DNA from: Sphingobium sp. TKS
GTDB lineage: Bacteria > Pseudomonadota > Alphaproteobacteria > Sphingomonadales > Sphingomonadaceae
Assembly (NCBI RefSeq): GCF_001563265.1
Contig: NZ_CP005084.1
Coordinates: 925,121 to 989,120 of the forward strand
DNA length: 64,000 nt
Direction: 5' to 3'
Shown: in pieces, positions 26,121 through 36,012 of the stretch
How the letters are laid out: each line of letters starts with the position of its first letter
Position numbering within the stretch: position 1 is the stretch's first letter
Program-made: the position numbers and the translations under genes
Notes under the pieces: generated by a model
Databases searched by the model: none
Told to the model about the DNA's origin: nothing
What the model saw: only the letters and a program-made list of their open reading frames with translations

Positions 26121-29100
26121 ATGAAGATCGTAGCGAAGATTTCGACCAAGGGCGGAAAGCTGGTCCGCACGATCGCCCTGGGCAAGGGCACGAATGTGCT
26201 GACCGCGGACAAGGACGCCCTTGTTGCCATCATCGATGAAGCCACCGGCAAGGCGGTCAACGGCGCCCATTATGTGCGGCACGGCGGCGAAGTGACGGTG
26301 CAGGTGCCCGATGCCGCCTTTGCCGAGGCCGGGAACGGGATCAGCCAGGCGGCGGGCGCGGCGCAGGATGCTGCGGCGGCTCCGGCGGAGGCAGCGCCTT
26401 CCGCTCCTGCGGCCAGTGAAGGCGCAGGCGGCGGCAACGGGCTGATCTTCGGCGTGCTGGGCGGTCTGGCGGCGGTCGGCGGCATTGCCGCTGCGGCGGG
26501 CGGCGGCGGCGGCAAGGCCAAGGACACGACCGCGCCTGTCGCGCCCACCGGCCTGGCGCTGGCGGCGGCGGACGATAGCGGCAGCTCCAGCAGCGACCGG
26601 ATCACCAAACAGACCAGCGCGCTCACCATCACCGGCACGGCGGAGGCCGGGGCCACGGTGACGCTGCGGGACGGCAGCACGGTGCTCGGCACGGCGACTG
26701 CGGGCAGCGGCGGCGCATTCAGCATCGATGTGTCGCTGGGCGAAGGAGCGCACAGCATAACCGCGACGGCGACCGATGCGGCCGGGAATGTGGGGACGGC
26801 GTCCTCCGCTCTGGCGATCACGGTCGATACGACCGCGCCGGCGGTGGCGATCAGTGCCGTACCTGCCGCCTTGGTGGCGGGGCAGACGGCGACGGTGACC
26901 TTCAGCTTCAGCGAAACGCCCGCCGGGTTCGACGCGAGCGACATCAGCGTTTCGGGCGGGACTTTGAGCAATCTCGCCGTTTCCCCCAGCAACGCCAATG
27001 TCTATACGGCGACGCTGACGCCGACGGGCGCGGTCGCCATCTCGGTCGCGGGCGGTGCCTTTACCGATGTGGCGGGCAATGCGAGCGGGGCCGCTTCGTT
27101 GAACGTCGCTTTCGATCCGGGCGCGAGCGGTGCGGCCATTGACGGCTATATCGCAAACGCGCTGGTGTTCCGCGATGCCGATGGCGACGGCGTCTGGGAC
27201 CATGAGAGCTTCACCGACGGCAACAATAATGGGGTACGCGACGCGGGCGAGGCCTTTGTCGACGCCAATGGCGACGGCCTGTTCACCGCCGAATATTACA
27301 CCACGACCGACGCACAGGGCAATTTCAGCGGCCTGTTCGGCACCGGCCAGATCGTGCTGACGCCTCTGATCGCAGGCGACGGCACCAACCTATCGCGCGA
27401 TATTTCGACCGGCATCGCCTTTACCGGCCAATTGAGCGCGCCGGACGGGTCGAGCGTCGTCACGCCGCTGACCACCATCGTCGCCGCGCTGGCGGGCGCG
27501 GGTGCGAATGCCACGCAGATCGCCAATGCTGAAGCGCAGGTAAAGGCGGCGCTGGGCCTGGACGCCGCGCTGAACCTTGGCAGCTATGATCCGATCGCCG
27601 TCGTGGCGGCATCGACCGACAGCGCCGCGCTCGCCAATGCGGTGGCGGTGCAGAAGGCGGCGATCCAGGTCGCCAACATCCTGTCGGTCATGGCCAGCGC
27701 CAGCGAGGCGGCGGGCAGCGGCGCGCAGGCGGGACTGGACGCCGCCGTCACCGCCATTGCAGGCCAGGTCGCAGGCGGCAGCGTCGACCTGACGAGCAGC
27801 GCGGCCATCGGCCAGATCGTGCAGGCCGTCGCGGCGGCAAGCGGGACCGGCATCACAGCGCAGGCCGCCGCGATCAGCAGTTCGCTCGCGAGCGTCAATC
27901 TGAGCATCGCGCAGGCCAGCGGCAGCAGCGCGGTCGACACGCTGACGGCGGTCGCCACCTCGCAAATCGTGGCGCAGGAAACTTTGGCGGGCGAAGTGAG
28001 CACGGCGGTCGGCGGCGGCGCTGCTCTCAACAGCACCGCCTATCAGGGCGCAGCGCTGGCGGAGAAGATCGATGACGCCTCGACCCAGGTGCAGGTGATC
28101 GTGCCCACCCCGCCAACGGCAGGCGCCCTGGGTGCGCCCGACCGGCCGGTGGTGGACGACGGCGCGCGCATTTCGGCGGCGGAAGCGGCCGACGGCGTGG
28201 TCGTGTCGGTGGGCCTCGGCTCCGGCAGCGGCGTGGCGGCGGGCGATACGCTGCGCCTGATGATCGGCGGCACGGAGGTCAAGGCGGTTACCCTCAGCGC
28301 CGGAGACATTGCCAGCCGCACCGTCAGCATTGCGCTGGCGGCGAGCGATCTGGGCGCGGACGGCGCCAAGTCGATCACGGCGGGCTTCGTATCGACGGCT
28401 GGCCTCGCGGGCGCTGTATCGCTGCCCGCCGCGGTGACGCTCGACACCACGCCCCCCGCGGCGCCAACTGCGCTGGCGGCAACGGAAGGACCGCTGCTGA
28501 CCGGCGGCGAAGCGGCGAACGGCACCAGCATCACCGGCACGGTCGAGGCGGGCAGCAATGTGACGCTGACCCTCACCAACGGCGCGCAGACGCTGGTCAA
28601 GCAGGCGGTGGTGACGGGCACGGCCTTTTCCGTGGCGCTGTCCGCTGCGGAGATCGCGCAACTGGGCGAAGGCACGGTGCGCTATTCGGCGGTGGCGACC
28701 GATACGGCGGGCAACAGCAGCGCGCCCTCCCCGACCGGCCATTATTTCTACACGACGGAAACCATCGTCGACCCGAGCACGCGCATCGACGGCGTCGGCG
28801 CCCGCATCGAAGCCGATGACGAGGAAAATGCGCTGCGCCTGACCGCGCTGCCGGGCGGCGGCTTTGCGGTCAACTGGACGGTCGATACCAATGGCGACGG
28901 CGATGTCGATGGCCTCGCCATCCAGCGCTTCGCCGCCGACGGCAGCAAGGATGGCGGCATCATCCTGTTGCGGGGGATTTCCCAGCAACTGATCGACAGC
29001 GAAAGTGACGAGCAGGCCTTCGACGTGCAGGCGTTGGCCAATGGCGGCTATGCGCTGACCTATTCGCTGGCGCTGGAGGATGTGGGCCGGCCGGCGGCTT

Positions 29101-32100
29101 TCAACCCGCAATCGACCGGGACCATCCTTGTCGGCGTGCCGACCGATATCTTCATCCAGGCGGCCCCCGCCAATGCGGTTTTCGCGCTGGCCGGGCTGGG
29201 CACGGACGGACAGGCCAGGACGGTCACGCTGACCCCGGTCAATGGACGCGTAGAGGTCACGCAGGCGATGCTCGACCTGTTCGCGATCGACAACCGCCTG
29301 ACCCTGACGGTCGGCGGCCTCACCACCGGGCAGACCGCCAATGTCTTAATCAATGCGCTGGAGGATTGGCATTATGATCCGGCGGCGGCGCTGGAGCAGA
29401 TCAGCGTCAGCCGCGCGGTGACGAACGGCGTCGGCGTGCTCGCCACGCCCACGGGCCATCCTGAAGGCTTCCATATCGACGCCGTCGTCGGCACGCCAAC
29501 CTTCGTCAACATACAGATCACTCCCAATGGCGGATCGATCATCGACATCAGCGGCGTGACCGGCGCCATTCAGCTTTCCAATGGCGCGATCCAGATCAAC
29601 GGCGTGGTCGCGGACGCGAACGGCATCTATCATGTGCCGCAGGCGCTGCTCGATCAGCTCGCCGGCCATGATTATCAGGCGATATTGATCGTCGGTGGGC
29701 TGACCAACGGGTCCACCATCACCGGCACGATCGACGTGCGCGAGCCGGTTGCCGTGCCCGAAGGCGTGTTCGTCCAGACCTTCGACGCGCAGGGCCAGTC
29801 GGTCAACGAAAGCGCGCGGCTGGATGGCGCGGAATCGCGCTTCTACAGCGATGATGAGGATAATGGCGTGCGCGTCACGCCGCTGTCGGGCGGCGGCTTC
29901 GTCGTCAACTGGGTGGTCGACGCCGATCATGACGATCAGGGCGACGGCTTTGCGGTGCAGCGCTTCGCCGCCGACGGCAGCAAGGTCGGCGGCGTCGTGC
30001 TGTTGCAAGGCATCGCGCAGCAATTGATCGACTATGCCGCGGATGAGGATGTCGCCTTCGACCTGCAGGCGCTGGACGATGGCGGCTATGTGTTGGCCTA
30101 TTCGCTGGCCCGGCCGGAGGTGGGGCAGTCCGTGACCTTCAGCTCGTCGCTGACCGGCGTGCCGATCATCGGTGAGCCCACGAACATCTATCTGAGCAAC
30201 GCGCCCGCCAACGCCAGCTTCGCCCTGACCGGCCTTGGCATGGACGGGCTGGCCAAGTCGGTGGCGGTGACCGTGGTCGACGGAGAGATCGCGATCACCC
30301 AGGCGATCCTCGATCAATTCTCCATCGACCATCGCCTGTCGCTGACGGTCTCTGGCCTGACGAGCGGGCAGACCGTCAGCGCCAGCATCTATGCCGAGGA
30401 AGTGCAGCAATATGATCCGGCGGCGGTGCTGCAACAGGTCAGCGTCAGCCGGCAGGTCGCAGGAAACGGCGTGGGCACGATCGTGCTGCCGGGCAGCAAT
30501 GCCGAAGCCTTCCATATCGACAGCAGCTCCGGCCCGGCGAGCGGCGTCACCTTGCTGCTGACGCCCAGCGGCGGCGCCTTCATCGACCTGACGGGCATCG
30601 CCAACGCGACCCGGCTGGCCAGCGGCATCATCGTCATCACCAATATGACGGCGGATGCAGGCGGCAATTATGCCGTGCCGCAGGCGTTGCTCGATCAGTT
30701 GGCGGGGCATGATTATCAGGCATCGCTGAATGTCGCGGGCCTGACCGCCGGTTCCACCATCACCGGCACGGTCAGCGCGCGCACGCCGCATCTGCTGCCC
30801 GAGGGGCTGTTCGTCCAGACCTTCGACGCCAATGGCGTGGCGGGGGTCGATACCGGCCAGCGGCTGGACGGCCCGGACAGCCGGATTTCGGGCGATGACG
30901 AGGATAATCCGCTGCGCGTCACGCCCCTGACCGGCGGGGGCTTTGCCGTCAGTTGGGTGGTCGATGTCGACGGCGACGATCAGGCCGACGGGCTTGCGGT
31001 GCAGCGCTTCGCCGCAGACGGCAGCAAGTCGGGTGGCGTCGTGCATCTGCAGGGCATCGCGTCGCAGCTTAGCGACGCCGACGGCGATGCCGTTTCCTTC
31101 GACCTTCAGGCGCTCGACAATGGCGGCTATGCGCTCAGCTATGTGCTGGAACCCGAGGAGGTCGGACGCCAGATCGTCTTCACGCCCCAGCTCACCAGCA
31201 CCGCGATCGTCGGGCAGCCGGTCGATCTCTATGTCGGGTCGGCCCCCGCCAATGCCAGCTTCGCGCTGGTGGGCCAGGGCAATGACGGATTGTCGAAGAC
31301 GATCGCCCTGACCGTTGTGGACGGCACCGTCCAGATCGATCAGGCGATCCTCGACCAGTTCGCGCTGGACAACCGCCTGACGCTGACGGTCAGCGGCCTC
31401 ACCACCGGGCAGAATGCGACCGTCCATGCCTATGCGCTGGAGGATCAGCGCTATGACCCCACGGCAGGGCTGCATGATGTGGCGAGCAGCCTTCAGGTCG
31501 GGCCGGGCGGCTTCGGGGTCATCGCGACCGGCGCCGGTCATGCCGAGACGTTCCACATCGACTCCATCGCCGGTACGCCGACCACGCTGTTGCTGCAGGT
31601 GACGCCCAACGGCGCGACATCGATCGACCTGAGCGGCATCGCCAATGCGACCACCCTGCCCACGGGCGCGATCAATATCAGCGGGCTGACGGCGGACGCC
31701 AGCGGCCTCTATCATGTGCCGCAGGCGCTGCTCGACCAGTTGGCGGGGCATGACTATCAGGCGATCCTGATCGTCGGCGGCCTCACCGCCGGGTCCACCA
31801 TCACCGGCACGATCAGCGTGCGGGAGCCGGTGGACGTGCCCGAAGGCGTGTTCGTCCAGACCTTCGACGCCAATGGCGTGGCGATCAGCGCCGACCTGCA
31901 CCTGACCGGCACGGCGGGGACCGACCTGTTGCTGGGCGATGTCGGCAATGACCTGCTGAACGGGCTGGACGGCAATGACCTGCTGGACGGCGGCGCGGGC
32001 ACCGACACGCTGACCGGCGGGGCCGGAGCCGACCTGTTCATCCTGGAAGCGCCCCATGGCCAGACGCTGTCGGTGGCCGACCTGATCACCGATTTCCAGG

Positions 32101-32288
32101 CCGGGGTCGATCATCTGCGGCTGCCCGACAGCGTGACCTTCGCCAGCCTCCAGATCGTGCAGGGTGACCCCACGGCCAATGGCGGCGGCAGCAGCGAAAG
32201 CCTGATCATCGACGGCGGCAGCGGCGACATATTGGCGCGGTTGACCAATGTGGATGCGGCGGCGATCACCCAGGCATCCTTCGCCTGA
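26121..32288 (+). CDS. giant BapA-like biofilm adhesin with RTX C-terminus
   Basis: A 2055-residue secreted protein, Asp/Gly/Ala-rich and without cysteine-rich modules. Residues 1-70 form a BapA-prefix-like domain (MKIVAKISTKGGKLVRTIAL). A Gly/Ala hydrophobic linker (about 105-131) follows, then Bap-type Ig-like domains (TITGTAEAGATVTLRDGS), a Ca-binding-rich Asp segment (FRDADGDGVWDHESFTDG), and three tandem units of about 347 residues beginning around residue 866. The C-terminus has RTX nonapeptides (GNDLLNGLDGNDLLDGGAG) and the FILE...ITDFQAGVDHL segment that marks type I secretion substrates. A GGGGAG site nine bases upstream sets the start. It is almost certainly exported by the three proteins encoded just upstream and mediates cell-cell or surface attachment. 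Confidence 0.9.
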   Translation: MKIVAKISTKGGKLVRTIALGKGTNVLTADKDALVAIIDEATGKAVNGAHYVRHGGEVTVQVPDAAFAEAGNGISQAAGAAQDAAAAPAEAAPSAPAASEGAGGGNGLIFGVLGGLAAVGGIAAAAGGGGGKAKDTTAPVAPTGLALAAADDSGSSSSDRITKQTSALTITGTAEAGATVTLRDGSTVLGTATAGSGGAFSIDVSLGEGAHSITATATDAAGNVGTASSALAITVDTTAPAVAISAVPAALVAGQTATVTFSFSETPAGFDASDISVSGGTLSNLAVSPSNANVYTATLTPTGAVAISVAGGAFTDVAGNASGAASLNVAFDPGASGAAIDGYIANALVFRDADGDGVWDHESFTDGNNNGVRDAGEAFVDANGDGLFTAEYYTTTDAQGNFSGLFGTGQIVLTPLIAGDGTNLSRDISTGIAFTGQLSAPDGSSVVTPLTTIVAALAGAGANATQIANAEAQVKAALGLDAALNLGSYDPIAVVAASTDSAALANAVAVQKAAIQVANILSVMASASEAAGSGAQAGLDAAVTAIAGQVAGGSVDLTSSAAIGQIVQAVAAASGTGITAQAAAISSSLASVNLSIAQASGSSAVDTLTAVATSQIVAQETLAGEVSTAVGGGAALNSTAYQGAALAEKIDDASTQVQVIVPTPPTAGALGAPDRPVVDDGARISAAEAADGVVVSVGLGSGSGVAAGDTLRLMIGGTEVKAVTLSAGDIASRTVSIALAASDLGADGAKSITAGFVSTAGLAGAVSLPAAVTLDTTPPAAPTALAATEGPLLTGGEAANGTSITGTVEAGSNVTLTLTNGAQTLVKQAVVTGTAFSVALSAAEIAQLGEGTVRYSAVATDTAGNSSAPSPTGHYFYTTETIVDPSTRIDGVGARIEADDEENALRLTALPGGGFAVNWTVDTNGDGDVDGLAIQRFAADGSKDGGIILLRGISQQLIDSESDEQAFDVQALANGGYALTYSLALEDVGRPAAFNPQSTGTILVGVPTDIFIQAAPANAVFALAGLGTDGQARTVTLTPVNGRVEVTQAMLDLFAIDNRLTLTVGGLTTGQTANVLINALEDWHYDPAAALEQISVSRAVTNGVGVLATPTGHPEGFHIDAVVGTPTFVNIQITPNGGSIIDISGVTGAIQLSNGAIQINGVVADANGIYHVPQALLDQLAGHDYQAILIVGGLTNGSTITGTIDVREPVAVPEGVFVQTFDAQGQSVNESARLDGAESRFYSDDEDNGVRVTPLSGGGFVVNWVVDADHDDQGDGFAVQRFAADGSKVGGVVLLQGIAQQLIDYAADEDVAFDLQALDDGGYVLAYSLARPEVGQSVTFSSSLTGVPIIGEPTNIYLSNAPANASFALTGLGMDGLAKSVAVTVVDGEIAITQAILDQFSIDHRLSLTVSGLTSGQTVSASIYAEEVQQYDPAAVLQQVSVSRQVAGNGVGTIVLPGSNAEAFHIDSSSGPASGVTLLLTPSGGAFIDLTGIANATRLASGIIVITNMTADAGGNYAVPQALLDQLAGHDYQASLNVAGLTAGSTITGTVSARTPHLLPEGLFVQTFDANGVAGVDTGQRLDGPDSRISGDDEDNPLRVTPLTGGGFAVSWVVDVDGDDQADGLAVQRFAADGSKSGGVVHLQGIASQLSDADGDAVSFDLQALDNGGYALSYVLEPEEVGRQIVFTPQLTSTAIVGQPVDLYVGSAPANASFALVGQGNDGLSKTIALTVVDGTVQIDQAILDQFALDNRLTLTVSGLTTGQNATVHAYALEDQRYDPTAGLHDVASSLQVGPGGFGVIATGAGHAETFHIDSIAGTPTTLLLQVTPNGATSIDLSGIANATTLPTGAINISGLTADASGLYHVPQALLDQLAGHDYQAILIVGGLTAGSTITGTISVREPVDVPEGVFVQTFDANGVAISADLHLTGTAGTDLLLGDVGNDLLNGLDGNDLLDGGAGTDTLTGGAGADLFILEAPHGQTLSVADLITDFQAGVDHLRLPDSVTFASLQIVQGDPTANGGGSSESLIIDGGSGDILARLTNVDAAAITQASFA
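28713..31890 (+). repeat. three tandem 1041-bp coding repeats in the adhesin
   Basis: Unit starts at 29754, 30795 and 31836, marked by (V/L)PEG(V/L)FVQTFDA, are spaced exactly 1041 bp (347 codons). A first, more diverged unit begins near 28713, and the last start at 31836 runs only about 18 codons before the RTX region. Each unit contains RFAADGSK.GG, ALD.GGY, SAPANASFAL.G and the GNYAVPQALLDQLAGHDYQA-like segment. Confidence 0.8.
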
Positions 32289-32294
32289 CCGGGA

Positions 32295-32326
32295 CCGGCC
32301 CGCAGCGCCCCGGCGCTGCGGGCCGG
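32295..32326 (+). terminator. GC-rich hairpin after adhesin gene
   Basis: CCGGCCCGCAGCGCC and its exact complement form a 15-bp stem two bases apart, seven bases after the adhesin stop. There is no U tail, so it may slow or end transcription or protect the 3' end. Confidence 0.6.
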
Positions 32327-32728
32327 CGCATATTGGGTCCGGCTGTAACCGTCATGGGCAAATGGTCGGGGCAGCCGGACCCGGAAATCGCGCCATTGGG
32401 GGGATGGCGCGATGCCACCGCCTCCCCGAGCGGTCAGCGGCGGCGCCATCCTAAACTGGCGGCCCGCGCCCGGCATCTGCGCAACATGCTGATCCGCCAG
32501 CGATTCAGGGCAAGGGCCGATGCCCCTTTGGAGGCATTGACGAACGCCTTCGCCCGCGCATCGGCATGGCCCCATGATGATTGGTTATCGGCGCTAAATC
32601 TGCTATTCCTTGTCCATTGGATGGCATTGGCCAGACCCGCCGCCCGCCCCAGTGCCGGCATCCTTTTCCGGCACCGCGCCTGACGCCCGGCTGACCATGT
32701 CTTCAGGCGTAGGCCGATGGAGGATGTC
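32327..32728. other. intergenic stretch without confident gene
   Basis: About 400 bases separate the adhesin hairpin from the deacylase gene. A plus-strand frame from 32354 to 32683 and a minus-strand frame over 32434-32730 are both open, but neither has a ribosome site or recognisable motif, and overlapping opposite open frames are common in this GC-rich DNA. The end holds the GGAGG site of the next gene. Confidence 0.4.
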
Positions 32729-33193
32729 ATGGCGATTTCCCAAAGATTGCGCGGCTATCTGGACCGCTGCGGCACGCGATTCGACGAATGGCCGCATGAG
32801 CCCGCCACCGAAATGGCCCGGGCAGCGCAGGCGGCGCATGTCCCCGGAAGACAGGTCGCCAAAGCCGTGCTGGTGCAGGCGGGCGACGAATATATGCTGG
32901 CGGTGCTGCCCTCCTCCAAGCATGTGAGCTTCAACTTCCTGCAGCAATGGCTGGCGCGCGACGTGGCGCTGGCGGAGGAGCATACGGCGGCGGCTCTGTT
33001 CCCGGACTGCGAACTGGGCGCGATCCCGCCGGTGGGCGCGGCCTTCGGATTGAAGACGATCATCGACGACGACATGCTGATGGATCAGGATGTCTGGTTC
33101 GAGGGCGGCGATCATCATACGCTGGTGCATATGAATGCGGAAAACTGGCGGCGGCTGCAAAAGGGCGCCGGGCATTTCGCGTTCAGTATATAG
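32729..33193 (+). CDS. YbaK/ProX-type aminoacyl-tRNA deacylase family protein
   Basis: A 154-residue single-domain protein of the YbaK/prolyl-tRNA editing fold: AAHVPGRQVAKAVLVQAGDEYMLAVLPSSKHVS places the conserved Lys of the substrate pocket, and the later IPPVGAAFGLKTIIDDDM matches the GxxPxG...DxxL region. Members hydrolyse mischarged tRNAs such as Ala- or Cys-tRNA(Pro), acting in trans. The C-terminal GGDHHTLVHMNAENWRRL is typical of the YeaK-like subgroup. GGAGG five bases before ATG 32729 fixes the start. It stands alone; exact tRNA substrate unknown. Confidence 0.8.
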   Translation: MAISQRLRGYLDRCGTRFDEWPHEPATEMARAAQAAHVPGRQVAKAVLVQAGDEYMLAVLPSSKHVSFNFLQQWLARDVALAEEHTAAALFPDCELGAIPPVGAAFGLKTIIDDDMLMDQDVWFEGGDHHTLVHMNAENWRRLQKGAGHFAFSI

Positions 33194-33206
33194 AGATGAA
33201 AAGTTG

Positions 33207-33330
33207 TCCCCCTCCCGCAAGCGGGAGGGGTTAGGGGTGGGCGCGAGCAAAGCGAGCTTCTGCCCTATCGGCTGGGGCAGAACGCCGCTGGCGCGGCGCC
33301 CACCCCGACCCCTCCCGCTTGCGGGAGGGG
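33207..33330. repeat. intergenic palindromic repeat, family B copy 2
   Basis: CCCCTCCCGCAAGCGGGAGGGG begins this copy at 33209 in nearly palindromic form, and a matching hairpin ends it at 33330. Between them AACGCCGCTGGCGCGGCG is the reverse complement type of the segment in 15986-16111. The rest of the gap to katG (33331-33459) is A/T-richer and should contain its promoter, but no clear OxyR site was seen. Confidence 0.65.
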
Positions 33331-33423
33331 AGTTATGTTCCCCCTCTCATGCAATAAATTCCACACTGTTATCGGAAAAATAACATGGCCTGCCATGTTC
33401 CCCCCTCGCCGGGCATGGCCTAG

Positions 33424-35682
<2,259 letters not shown>

Positions 35683-35690
35683 TGGTTGGG

Positions 35691-35717
35691 AAGGCCGCTC
35701 CTTCGGGGGCGGCCTTT
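35691..35717 (+). terminator. terminator after katG
   Basis: AAGGCCGC and GCGGCCTT form an 8-bp stem with a 10-base loop (TCCTTCGGGG), eight bases after the katG stop, followed by only one further T, so it is a weak intrinsic terminator. Confidence 0.65.
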
Positions 35718-35803
35718 GCCAATCGGACTAGAACTTTTCGCTTAATTGAGCTTGCGTAACTTTCATGCGACACTGCCGCCCGCAGTGATGCGGGAGATTC
35801 GCT

Positions 35804-35959
35804 GTGCATGATCATCTGAAAGACGCTGCCGAAGCGGCCAATCTGACGGACGAACAGCTCGTCGCGATCCGCCGCAAGATCGGTGATCCGAAACATCCGA
35901 CCGGGTTCGAACAGGCTGTTCTGGACGAAATGGAACGGCGGCATCTGGCCCCTTCCTAA
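35804..35959 (+). CDS. small acidic/basic helical protein, unknown function
   Basis: A 51-residue frame starting GTG (35804) with GGGAGA six bases upstream and ending TAA at 35957-35959. The product (VHDHLKDAAEAANLTDEQLV...EMERRHLAPS) is charged, predicted helical, has no signal peptide or cysteine, and shows codon use like its neighbours. It reads as a complete small cytoplasmic protein. It begins 121 bp after katG, beyond a terminator, so it probably has its own promoter. Function not recognised. Confidence 0.5.
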   Translation: MHDHLKDAAEAANLTDEQLVAIRRKIGDPKHPTGFEQAVLDEMERRHLAPS

Positions 35960-36012
35960 TCCTTCCTGCGCTACGCGTGGGGAGGATTAAGTTGTTCCCG
36001 ACCTCCAATATC

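Noticed and set aside
24753..29111. Large minus-strand frames opposite the HlyD and adhesin genes
   Set aside because: The encoded strings are Arg/Ala/His-rich without domains, while the plus strand encodes well-recognised proteins in overlapping operon order.
28713..31890. Regular repeats considered as a CRISPR array
   Set aside because: The period is 1041 bp, units are coding and in frame with the adhesin, and there are no short repeat-spacer units anywhere in the window.
32354..32683. Possible hypothetical gene after the adhesin
   Set aside because: No ribosome site or recognisable motif, and an equally long open frame exists on the opposite strand.
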